Shown: in pieces, positions 17,401 to 24,361 of the stretch
How the letters are laid out: every line of letters starts with the position of its first letter
How positions within the stretch are numbered: the first letter of the stretch is position 1
Assembly (NCBI RefSeq): GCF_009362815.1
Contig: NZ_WHNX01000026.1
Span: 1 to 35,675, forward strand
Direction: 5' to 3'
DNA: 35,675 nt
Origin: Alkalibaculum sporogenes
Lineage (GTDB): Bacteria; Bacillota; Clostridia; Eubacteriales; Alkalibacteraceae
Program-made: the position numbers and the translations under genes
Notes under the pieces: generated by a model
The model's database searches: none
Told to the model about the DNA's origin: nothing
The model's input: the letters and a program-made list of their open reading frames with translations, nothing else

Positions 17401-20018
17401 CTTATAGGTAACGCTACATTCTCTGTAACATTAAATAGTATGGGAATTATAAGAGACATAAAACCAGCAACAATCCATTTGTCTGTACCATCAGGCAATA
17501 TATTAAAAGAGAAAGATATTAATACAATGATAGTTGGATAGAGTAGGCTTCTCCTCAAGTTATCTATGATTTTCCATTTAGATAATGAGTTTAATGATTT
17601 ACTTTTAATCCAAGGTAGTAACTGCCAATCTCCACGCACCCATCGATGAAGTCTTTTAATACTAGAATTATAATATGAAGGGTAACTGTCAATAAGCTCG
17701 ATATCTGTAACAAGTGCTGCTCGTGTGTATATTCCCTCTAATAAGTCATGACTTAATATGGAGTTTTCTGGTATTTCATCTTGTAACATCTCGTTAAAAA
17801 CATCAATATTGTAGATACCTTTCCCCATAAAAATACCTTCATTAAATATATCTTGATATATATCAGAGACTGATGTTGTATATGTCTCAATGCCTATATC
17901 TCCGGAAAATATTCTAGAAAACATTGTTTTATTTGCACTTATTATACTTACACCCACTTTAGGTTGCATTACACCATAACCTCTTATTACTTTTTGTGCT
18001 TTATTATCTATGTGAGGTTCATTTAGCAAATGACTCATTGCTCCTATAAGCTTCTTTGCACTATCTCGTGGAAGCTGAGTATCAACATCTAATGTTATAA
18101 TGTACTTTGCTTTAGCAATCTCACTAATATCTCCACTTATAACATTATAACTAGTATTCTTATTTCCTCTCATTAAGAGATTAAATTCCATAAGTTTACC
18201 GCGTTTCCGCTCCCAACCCATCCAGATATGCTCTTTCTCATTATATTTTCTAGCTCTATTAAAGAAATAAAATAAATCCTCACTATTGCTACAATATTTT
18301 TCGTTTAATTCTTCTATTGCCCTCAAACTTGCTTCATTTATAACCCTATCTTCTTCTTGTTCCTTTTGAGAACTATCTACAAAATCTCCTAAAAGTGCAA
18401 AATATATGTTTTCATCGCAATTAGCTAAATAGAATACTTCTATATTTTCAATTATCTCTTGCGCTTTTTTATCACTATTTATAATTGTTGGGATAACAAC
18501 TATGGTTCTGTTTTCTTCTCCAACGCTTCCTTTATAATCTATTTTAGGAATAAATTTAGGATTAGTTAGATTCATTAAATTCCAAGCTAGAAATGAAATA
18601 ATAATTTCGCTACATGGAACTACAAGAACTAAGGTAGCTATTATATACCTCCATAAAGTCCTTTCACTATCGTTAATGTAACTTATAAATAAAAATATAG
18701 AAATCAGTATTAATGTTCCTAATAATATTGTGCTTAAATAATATAAAACAGGGTGTTTCTTTATATTATTTTTAAATGATTCTGACATTTTTTCTTTATA
18801 TCCACATTTATTTTTTAATGTTTTTAACCCTTCATCTACAATATAGTAGCCCACATGTTTTCGGTAATCTTCACCTTCGATATTGTAGGCTTCTTGGGCA
18901 CACTGAACAGCTTTTTTCGCTATATATGATTCTGGCTTATTCATAATAAGTGATAATTTCTCAATTCTGTGTCTATAATAGTCTCTAGAATCAAAATCCA
19001 TTTTAGAATATATTCCTATAGGATCTTCATTTAACGTTCTCTCTACATTACTAAGCTTATCAAAAATTTGCTTCCAATCCATCTCTTCAACTTCTCTAAT
19101 TGTACTGATCGTATTACCCATAGAAGTCTGTTCAGTGGCTTGTCTTTTATGCTCTATATTAATTATATTTTCTATACTTATTTGTCTTAATTGTAAGTTT
19201 TCATTAATCCACTGATATATTTTCTCAGAATCTACTCCACTCTCTCTAAGAACTTTAAGTAATCTCTCAGTAAAATTAATAGTAAATTCTATTGTTCCTT
19301 TAGTAAGATCCTCTTCTATTAGCTTATCTAAGCTATTATCTTCTACTGCTTGTATTAGCTTGTCTGCAATATTATCTGCTTTAATTTTTTCTTGTGAAGA
19401 ATATAGAATACTTTCTGTGATCTTATGGATTTTTTGAATTAGTGCAATCCTTAGCATAATTGGTAAAGCCCATAACTCACCACTAGTTAATACAGATATG
19501 TTCTGATATGAGTTTACAAAAGTTTCTATTGATTTTTCATCTAACTTACCCTCCGAATGTGAGACTAATTCTGTAGATATATGATAAATTCTTGGATATC
19601 CTTTCATAATACCTCTATCTATTACAGGCAAGTTTTTATAATAATCTCTTGGCATATTATGCTTAATATGTTTGTATTCTTTTTCTATTAGATACAAATT
19701 ATCTAGTAACCAGTCAGAAGCAGGTGCTACTTCTCTATTATTTCTAACTTCTTCGTCAATGTAATTATATCCTTTAATGATTTTATAGTAGCTTTTATCT
19801 AGACTTTTTATTACTTTCTTTCTACAACTTGTTTTTCTTATAGACGAATAGTGATTAGCTATTTCTGCTGCATGTATCTCTAAATCTTCTGTATTTACAC
19901 TAATAGTTGGAATATCTTTCATCAGATTTGCTTCATCAGGTTGGCAATCTTTAAATTTGTGCTTAGTATAATAAACAAACATTAAGGTTACAAATAATAA
20001 TCCTATAAAATAAATCAT
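11403..20018 (-). CDS. Cyclic beta-1,2-glucan synthase-like protein (GT84 + glycoamylase-like + GH94)
   Basis: 2871 residues, the size of NdvB/Cgs enzymes. Order: one N-terminal membrane helix; a long helical cytosolic region; helices near 430-480; a GT84 transferase domain with DVDTQLPR (near 645) and the RWVRGDWQ acceptor motif (near 795); further helices near 860-1040; a glycoamylase-like domain (FEDFVDEQNNWLAPDN, FSIGYD, HHEGMS near 1530); then two beta-sandwich/GH94-like parts ending in the phosphorylase barrel with SGGAYGFRDQLQD (near 2425), GSGDWNDGM (Asp near 2560) and GWSWYTGAAG. In known enzymes GT84 extends beta-1,2-glucan from UDP-glucose, the middle domain cyclises it and GH94 trims length. 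The ATG at 20018 is chosen because AGGAG lies 7 nt upstream; an ATG at 20033 would add five residues without such a site. It is a single-gene unit. A linear-product or related specificity cannot be excluded. Confidence 0.88.
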   Translation of the reverse strand: MIYFIGLLFVTLMFVYYTKHKFKDCQPDEANLMKDIPTISVNTEDLEIHAAEIANHYSSIRKTSCRKKVIKSLDKSYYKIIKGYNYIDEEVRNNREVAPASDWLLDNLYLIEKEYKHIKHNMPRDYYKNLPVIDRGIMKGYPRIYHISTELVSHSEGKLDEKSIETFVNSYQNISVLTSGELWALPIMLRIALIQKIHKITESILYSSQEKIKADNIADKLIQAVEDNSLDKLIEEDLTKGTIEFTINFTERLLKVLRESGVDSEKIYQWINENLQLRQISIENIINIEHKRQATEQTSMGNTISTIREVEEMDWKQIFDKLSNVERTLNEDPIGIYSKMDFDSRDYYRHRIEKLSLIMNKPESYIAKKAVQCAQEAYNIEGEDYRKHVGYYIVDEGLKTLKNKCGYKEKMSESFKNNIKKHPVLYYLSTILLGTLILISIFLFISYINDSERTLWRYIIATLVLVVPCSEIIISFLAWNLMNLTNPKFIPKIDYKGSVGEENRTIVVIPTIINSDKKAQEIIENIEVFYLANCDENIYFALLGDFVDSSQKEQEEDRVINEASLRAIEELNEKYCSNSEDLFYFFNRARKYNEKEHIWMGWERKRGKLMEFNLLMRGNKNTSYNVISGDISEIAKAKYIITLDVDTQLPRDSAKKLIGAMSHLLNEPHIDNKAQKVIRGYGVMQPKVGVSIISANKTMFSRIFSGDIGIETYTTSVSDIYQDIFNEGIFMGKGIYNIDVFNEMLQDEIPENSILSHDLLEGIYTRAALVTDIELIDSYPSYYNSSIKRLHRWVRGDWQLLPWIKSKSLNSLSKWKIIDNLRRSLLYPTIIVLISFSFNILPDGTDKWIVAGFMSLIIPILFNVTENVALPISGISISGKINTGKKIVEQVFLVFCFLPYAAYYMVDAIIRTLFRLYFKKENLLEWQTASDVEAKSGKTLKDYVKFMWIGSIISIVILLLAYQKSAESGALMVPICIIWFISPWIAWHISKDEETKIILTIEQRKLLKRLSRKTWAYFEDFVDEQNNWLAPDNYQENPPNGIAYRTSPTNISMGLTSNIVAYDLGYISLMENINRLDCIFSSIESLEFYNGHLYNWYNTLTKEPLYPRYVSTVDSGNLAGYLWTIEAGLKETLNDSLLNKKIKDGLMDTLLLANEEIYETMQIKGFYDEDINTIYNNTNLDIISLREMLLNLWNKVSQITNKCTQVERKQLYWNKKVQVTAEKTQFEINKIFPWIDYVVQNKERNKELYDSLNDMAFSIPIQDIHRKITEIAGKSDLNLKELLDDTKKEVAKLLESIHVLIKKSNKLVADMNFTMLYDERRGLFSIGYDLEKDSLGKSYYDLLASEARQASFIAIAKGDVDTEHWFKLGRSMTVLGNSKALVSWSGTMFEYLMPFLIMKSYPNTLLQQTYIAVVNGQKKYGKINNIPWGISESAYKNFDKNLNYQYKAFGVPGIGLKRGLKNELVVSPYSTIMALQVDLESAFSNINMLKKQGLEGKYGFYEAVDFTRERLLKEEKSSIIKCFMVHHEGMSLMSLDNVLNDNILRKRFHDIPRVKATELLLQEKASNRLVYDRTHKYEPSESQTEKPTILIRKFNTAKTSLPETQLLSNGSYSLMISNSGSGYSKKEDMNIYRWKEDITTDNSGSYIYIKNVTDNKYWSSSYEPCKSEGKSYEVLFYPDKVEFKREDDDIFTRTEISVSNEEDAEVRKISITNNGSTPKILEITSYCEVTLSELNADIVHPAFNNLFISTEFNVDPECIIASRRPRAKGQKKPYLVQCIAFSGNAISSVQYETSRINFIGRNKNIINPCVMEEDTPLKNTVGAVLDPIISLRKRIRIESGETSIIAYTTAVTESRENAISIANKYKEMNRVDRLFEIAYSQNIVEMKYLGIKSAQANLYQSMASRILFLSNLYQDREEYIKKVSKNQKDLWKHGISGDIPIVLVIIKEEIQIDMVTQMLKAHSYWTLKGLKVDLVILNLEDTQYTQNLQDTIRDIIATSKYTEKINRPSGVFLHSKTTIDKEDINLLMAISRIVIDGEKGIIGSQIKKENKNVEIELLQKNNKVRSYTPHKFKINNLEFFNEIGGFDLENDQYVISLKDRRTTPAPWVNIVANENFGFMVSESGSSYTWFKNSRENKITTWSNDWVSDPVSEAIYLRDEESGDLWSVTPDPIRDKGEYVIEHGFGYSNFKHEAYGIIGEVTMFVPRGDNAKICRVRLKNNTEDHRVLSLTYYAQLVLGVVPQHTSIHVVTQLNEEKKYISAQNPYSENFGKLHAYLKIFGGTEESFTGNRTDFIGRGGSVKSPKALEKIKLSNISGAGMDPCLVENSKFCIESGQEKTILVLLGEGEDLEEVENTISKYEDMDKAEVELDLVKSYWEELLHRIRVKTPDKSMDIMLNGWLLYQTIACRIWARSAFYQSGGAYGFRDQLQDVMAVGFVDTDMMKDHILYSASRQFTEGDVQHWWHPIVDSGIRTRFSDDLLWMPYVTIDYVKRTGDFSILDERVAYLEDKPLDEGEDERYTISRKSDKVETLYEHCIKAIDRGLKFGPHNIPLMGSGDWNDGMSEVGNKGIGESVWLGWFLYSILDNFEEICKAKNDISRLQRYSEMKDFIKLNLNLNAWDGNWYRRAYFDDGSPLGSIENDECQIDSLAQSWAVISKGGDKDKVKKAMNALEKYLVKEDKGMVLLLTPPFENSSQEPGYIKGYVPGVRENGGQYTHASTWVVLAMAKLGQGNKAWRVYNMLNPINHTKSYYDCERYKVEPYVITADVYGREPHIGRGGWSWYTGAAGWMYRVAIEGILGLEFEGTMGFTVNPNIPDEWNEFEIEYTRGKCKYEIMVKRGEKEMILLNGSILNDKIIPYLQEGVQKVDIVIK

Positions 20019-20285
20019 GTTGACACTCCTCATATGATTCGAACTAATGAATCCTTATTTTCATCTAAACTATTATTCCCTAAAAAATATAGATAAACAA
20101 CAATATTATTTTTCACACTAATTAATTTGATACATATTTTACAAAAATATTAATATCTATAAAAATTATTACTTAATATGTATAACCTTCTAAATATATA
20201 TTAATATGCTTGATATATTTATTGTTCTCAAGGTAATGATAATAATGTGCACAAAAAAACAAATTTGAAAGGGGATAATTTTATA

Positions 20286-20681
20286 TTGAAATTTAAGAAA
20301 ATATCAGGATTTCTTGCCACGTTAATGTTGTTATCAACATTTGGTACAGCTACTCTAGCAAGTACAACAATTGCAACAAATAATGAAATAAAAAATGATC
20401 CACCTAGCCAAAGCGAAGAACAAAAAACGGACATGAAGATAAAACATTCAGAAATGAAAGAAAAATGGTCTACTCTTTCTGACGAACAAAAAGAGGAGAT
20501 TTATAAATTAATGGATAAAGAAATTGATATTAGAATTGAGTCTATTAATTATTATTTGTCATTAGGTATTATTGACGAAGAAACTGCAACAAAAATGAAA
20601 GAAAAATTAACTGAGAATAAAATTCAAATACGAGAAAGAGATCAGTTCCCTATCTTCAGTAAAAAACATAGAGAGAGATAA
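20286..20681 (+). CDS. Small secreted protein, DUF2680 (YckD)-like
   Basis: 131 residues from the TTG at 20286, which starts a clear signal peptide (MKFKKISGFLATLMLLSTF then TATLAS as a likely cleavage region) and has AAAGGGG about 11 nt upstream. A GTG at 20247 would add 13 residues ahead of the signal peptide and is less likely. The mature part is charged and helical; LSDEQKEEIYKLMDKEI followed by LGIIDEETATKMKEKL fits the DUF2680 pattern of a helical pair. Function is unknown. It is the only plus-strand gene in the first 29 kb, divergent from the glucan synthase and convergent with the dlt-like operon. Confidence 0.72.
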   Translation: MKFKKISGFLATLMLLSTFGTATLASTTIATNNEIKNDPPSQSEEQKTDMKIKHSEMKEKWSTLSDEQKEEIYKLMDKEIDIRIESINYYLSLGIIDEETATKMKEKLTENKIQIRERDQFPIFSKKHRER

Positions 20682-20697
20682 AGCTTTCTAACTAAAC

Positions 20698-20735
20698 TTA
20701 AAAAACCTATGTCGAAACTGACATAGGTTTTTTAA
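20698..20735. terminator. Bidirectional terminator between the DUF2680-like gene and the dlt-like operon
   Basis: Perfect 16-bp stem: TTAAAAAACCTATGTC (20698-20713), a 6-nt loop, and its exact complement at 20720-20735. T and A runs on both sides allow it to stop the plus-strand gene ending at 20681 and the minus-strand operon ending at 20849. Confidence 0.93.
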
Positions 20736-20745
20736 GAAGATAAAA

Positions 20746-20774
20746 CGGCTACTTGCAGGTATTCGTGATTACCC
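20746..20774 (-). repeat. Fragment of the structured repeat, inverted
   Basis: The reverse complement reads GGGTAATC, seven or so diverged bases, then CTGCAAGTAGCC. This shares the 12-mer CTGCAAGTAGCC and the GGTAATC block with 2923-2949 at nearly the same spacing. Only this part of the unit is recognisable. It lies just past the terminator at the 3' end of the dlt-like operon. Confidence 0.6.
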
Positions 20775-20848
20775 AGGTTAGCTGTACATATCGCATTTTT
20801 TTCTTGAGATATTAAGTTAATCTACAGTACTAAATAATTAAATTTAAA

Positions 20849-21346
20849 CTAATCTGCAATAGCAATATATTCTATAGAAATTACTTCTTCATTTTCAACC
20901 ATAAAAGAAATTTTAGAATCATCTAACTCATAAGTATATACACCTAAGTTCTCAGTATATTTATCTCCATAGGCTTCTATAACATCCTCTAATGTTGAAT
21001 AAAGGTAGATACCTTCTTTAGTTGAAACACTGTCATCTAACAACATTACAGTTGCTACACGATCAACTCCATCTAACTCATATGTATGAAGTTCATATCC
21101 GTTATATGTATATATCTTTTCCATCCCTTGAAAAGCACAACTTTCAGCTTCAAAATAATCAATAGCTGTCATTTTTTTTATAATTTCTTCTGCTTCAGCA
21201 TGCATAGCAATAGTTACACCTTTATCTTCAAATACATATCCTGTAGGTTCTATCACTTCATTCTTATTAGTCTCTACATCTTCCCCACCACTACATCCAG
21301 CTAGAAATACAATACATATCATTAATAGCAGACTTAATTTCTTCAT
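20849..21346 (-). CDS. Lipoprotein of unknown function, last gene of the dlt-like operon
   Basis: 165 residues. A type II signal peptide with lipobox LAGC (Cys18) puts it on the outer face of the membrane. The acidic linker (GGEDVETNKNEV) is followed by a beta-rich domain of about 130 residues including YSTLEDVIEAYGDKY and a final strand pair. No catalytic motif is seen and I do not recognise a characterised family. AAGGAG lies 8 nt before the ATG. It follows the SGNH gene by 91 bp with only a weak stem between, so it is probably co-transcribed and may be a surface partner of the acylation genes. Confidence 0.75.
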   Translation of the reverse strand: MKKLSLLLMICIVFLAGCSGGEDVETNKNEVIEPTGYVFEDKGVTIAMHAEAEEIIKKMTAIDYFEAESCAFQGMEKIYTYNGYELHTYELDGVDRVATVMLLDDSVSTKEGIYLYSTLEDVIEAYGDKYTENLGVYTYELDDSKISFMVENEEVISIEYIAIAD

Positions 21347-21437
21347 TTTAATTTCTCCTTATGATTTAATAAATTACACTACACTACTTATTGTAGTAGT
21401 TTAATCTTTAACACTGTTTAACTCATTATATAGAATT

Positions 21438-22508
21438 CTATTCCCCATTACCTCCGAAGCTTTGTAAAGACCCATACTTATCTATCTCAGCATATTGTGT
21501 CTCTTTTATATCATTGTAAAAAGTTATTTTTTCTTTCCATATATCAACATAGTCATAATTATTTCTTTTGTCTACTATTTGATATTCTTCCCTTAATATT
21601 TTTCCAAAATATTTAGATAACTTTTCTGCTCCTGCTACATTCAAATGTAAGCCTGCGTCATATGTATCAGTATTAAAGTCAATACCTACTTCATCAATCA
21701 ATTCTAGAAAATTTATATACTGTAGATCATGTTTATTAGCATATTTCTCCATTTGAAATTCCCATTCATCATACCAATATGGGTATAAACTCGGAGCTTT
21801 AATAAGAATTAATTCGATGTCATTCTCCTTACATAATTCTACCATACTGTTTAAGTAGTAATATGCATTGTCTCCAAACTGATAATCAGGCAACTTTCTT
21901 CCTTTAGGAATAGACTCTACTGGTTTAACATCTGCTCTCATATAATAACCATTGTGAAACTGCTTTTCTTTCTTAAATATATTTTGAAAATCTGATTTTG
22001 TTACTTCACTCCACCTAGAGTGATACCTAAGTAAAGGAAATAAATAATCTATTAAGCTTTCTTCTTCTAACATAGATGCATTAATAGACTTCAATTTAGT
22101 AGGAGACATTTTCATACCATCTAAAGTCATTCTGTTATAAGCTTCATTTTGTGGCTGATCGTATTTCATTGCTAATACATTAAATACTACAACTTCAGGT
22201 TTCTCATATTTTAAAGTTTCTTCCAATAAATAATATGATTGCCAAATTAATTGTTGAGCACTACCACGAATATAGCTTGCAATACCATATTCTTCCCATA
22301 GAGTAATTGGAGAAATATTCTCGTATACTTCACAATCACCTATGAAAATAACGTCATGCTTTCCTGATTCACTATAGTACTCCTCTATCAAAGAACCTTC
22401 TACTACACCTGATACGTATTTTGGCATGAGTAATCGTTCCATTAGAAAAAGACTTCCCAATAAGAGACATGCCATAACAAAACTAATTAAGACTCTCTTT
22501 GTTTTCAT
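21438..22508 (-). CDS. DltD/SGNH-like membrane-anchored protein with Cys in the GDS position
   Basis: 356 residues. One N-terminal membrane anchor (about 5-24) places the rest outside. Block I reads FIGDCEVYENISP: Cys59 stands where SGNH enzymes have the nucleophilic Ser. The block V region is DTYDAGLHLNVAG with D284 and H288, so Asp and His are kept. It follows the MBOAT gene by 11 bp and has AGGAGG 5 nt before its ATG. In dlt systems DltD works with the MBOAT to move the aminoacyl group onto the polymer; a like role is inferred. Similarity to DltD proper is only at fold and motif level. Confidence 0.78.
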   Translation of the reverse strand: MKTKRVLISFVMACLLLGSLFLMERLLMPKYVSGVVEGSLIEEYYSESGKHDVIFIGDCEVYENISPITLWEEYGIASYIRGSAQQLIWQSYYLLEETLKYEKPEVVVFNVLAMKYDQPQNEAYNRMTLDGMKMSPTKLKSINASMLEEESLIDYLFPLLRYHSRWSEVTKSDFQNIFKKEKQFHNGYYMRADVKPVESIPKGRKLPDYQFGDNAYYYLNSMVELCKENDIELILIKAPSLYPYWYDEWEFQMEKYANKHDLQYINFLELIDEVGIDFNTDTYDAGLHLNVAGAEKLSKYFGKILREEYQIVDKRNNYDYVDIWKEKITFYNDIKETQYAEIDKYGSLQSFGGNGE

Positions 22509-22519
22509 AACATCCTCCT

Positions 22520-24112
22520 CTAGAACTGATTATAAATGAATTGACTCGAATCATAACCCACTCCATAAGCTCCTAAAATAATTACTGCAATAATTAAGCT
22601 GTAGTAAATAGCATAACGTAACACTAGCGGTTGTATCTCCAATTGACTTCTTACACTTCCATTTCTTTGTATTAGACTTACTGTAAGTAATAGAACTAGA
22701 CCCATTAGAAGAACAATGTAATCAGCCATTGATAACCCAAGATTCATTAAATCTCCATTGAAGAGTATATTAACATTGTAATTAGTGAACATCGTTCCAA
22801 ACATTTTAAATGTTAATGGTACATCTCTGTAACAATCGAATAATCTAAGGGAACTCATTAATAAGATAGTTCGAGCAACTTGAAATGATCGAAATCCAAA
22901 TGTATGTTGTATTTTAAACTTATTATGGAATCTTTCATATAATGGTTCGAATTCTTGTGAAACTAAAATAACCAAAGAATTCATAAGACCCCATACAACA
23001 AAATTCCAACTGGAACCATGCCAAATACCAGTAGTAAACCAAACTACAAGTGTTGCAAGATAAACAGGTATGCGTTTTCCTATTGCATCTCCAAAAATAC
23101 GTCTAGAGAATTTTGATAATTTCAACATTGGCCTACAAACAGAAATAGGATAAAAAAGATACTCCTTAAACCAGGTACCTAGTGTAATATGCCATCTTCT
23201 CCAGAATTCTTTTATTGATTTAGAAAAATATGGTCTGTTGAAATTTTCCTGTACCTTAATACCTAGCACTTCTGCAATACCAAGTGTTATATCAATACCT
23301 CCTGTAAAATCAGCATATAGTTGTAAGGCATAAAACAACATACCTACAAATACAAATACCCCTTGATATGTATCTGGATTACTTACTATTGTAGTAACTC
23401 CAATTAAGATTCGATCTGCAATCACTACTTTCTTGAAAAAACCCCACATTATTCTTTGTAATCCAAAGTTAACAGACTTATTATTAAAAGATTTTTCCTT
23501 AAAAAGAGTTTTTGATAAATCATCAAATCTACTAATAGGACCTTGTATTAATTGAGGAAAAAAAGATACAAATAATGCGAGTTTAAACAAATTCTTTTCT
23601 GGTGCGTATTTTCCACGATAAACATCAATTATATATCCCATTGTCTGAAAGGTATAAAATGATATACCCATAGGCAAAGCTAAATTCCAAAACGAAAGCT
23701 GTCGTCCATTGCCAAATGCTTGTGTGAGATAATTAATGTTTGCAATAGTGAAATTAGTATATTTTAATACAGCTAATATACCAAAATTAATAAATAAAGT
23801 GAAAAGAAGCCACTTCCACTGTATAGCTTTAATAGATAACTTGTACTCTTTTTTTTCTTCTCTAGAAAGTTCTCCTTTGTGTTTACTCAAATACTGTGTA
23901 CGCATTTGATGAAGTTTATCAATCTTATGACTTACTAGATAAACAGAAATGGTCGTTAATAATATATATCCTAAAAACTTTACTCCTGCAAAAGCATAAA
24001 ATAAATAACTAGCAAAGAGTAGTAACTTCCATTGATATTTTTTGGGAATTGTATAATATATAACAAATAATAAAGCAATAAATATTAAAAAACTATAAGA
24101 TGTAAAAAGCAT
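22520..24112 (-). CDS. MBOAT O-acyltransferase, DltB/AlgI type
   Basis: 530 residues, multi-pass throughout. The MBOAT signatures are PYFSKSIKEFWRRWHITLG with WFKEYLFYPI after it, and TGIWHGSSWNFVVWG with the catalytic His near residue 363. These proteins take an acyl or aminoacyl group from a carrier on the inner face and pass it outward to a glycan or polymer. AGGTGA lies about 5 nt before the ATG. It sits 12 bp after the acyl carrier gene, which is the dltC-dltB functional pair. Acceptor is unknown; no teichoic acid synthesis genes are in the window. Confidence 0.93.
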   Translation of the reverse strand: MLFTSYSFLIFIALLFVIYYTIPKKYQWKLLLFASYLFYAFAGVKFLGYILLTTISVYLVSHKIDKLHQMRTQYLSKHKGELSREEKKEYKLSIKAIQWKWLLFTLFINFGILAVLKYTNFTIANINYLTQAFGNGRQLSFWNLALPMGISFYTFQTMGYIIDVYRGKYAPEKNLFKLALFVSFFPQLIQGPISRFDDLSKTLFKEKSFNNKSVNFGLQRIMWGFFKKVVIADRILIGVTTIVSNPDTYQGVFVFVGMLFYALQLYADFTGGIDITLGIAEVLGIKVQENFNRPYFSKSIKEFWRRWHITLGTWFKEYLFYPISVCRPMLKLSKFSRRIFGDAIGKRIPVYLATLVVWFTTGIWHGSSWNFVVWGLMNSLVILVSQEFEPLYERFHNKFKIQHTFGFRSFQVARTILLMSSLRLFDCYRDVPLTFKMFGTMFTNYNVNILFNGDLMNLGLSMADYIVLLMGLVLLLTVSLIQRNGSVRSQLEIQPLVLRYAIYYSLIIAVIILGAYGVGYDSSQFIYNQF

Positions 24113-24124
24113 AATTCACCTATA

Positions 24125-24361
24125 TTAATCTTCATCAGATAATCTTTCAATCAAAGCATATAAGGCTTTAGCTGAATTAAAATTATCCGGTATTATTTCT
24201 TCTGCTGGTATAGCTACATCAAATTCAGAGTCAATCTCAGCAATTAAGCTAACTATATCAAAGGAATCTAGTACCCCATCGTCAATTAATTTATTGTGAT
24301 TCTCAAATTCAATATCAGGATGTAGTTCATTTAAAATGTCTAATAATATTTTCATATTCAT
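24125..24361 (-). CDS. Acyl/aminoacyl carrier protein (DltC-like)
   Basis: 78 residues with the phosphopantetheine site DSFD (Ser33) ahead of helix II (IVSLIAEIDSEF) and the acidic surface typical of carrier proteins. It should accept the residue activated by the adenylation enzyme and present it to the MBOAT. The ATG overlaps the upstream stop (ATGA). A second ATG two codons in has better spacing (8 nt) from AAGGGG, so the true protein may be two residues shorter. Confidence 0.92.
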   Translation of the reverse strand: MNMKILLDILNELHPDIEFENHNKLIDDGVLDSFDIVSLIAEIDSEFDVAIPAEEIIPDNFNSAKALYALIERLSDED

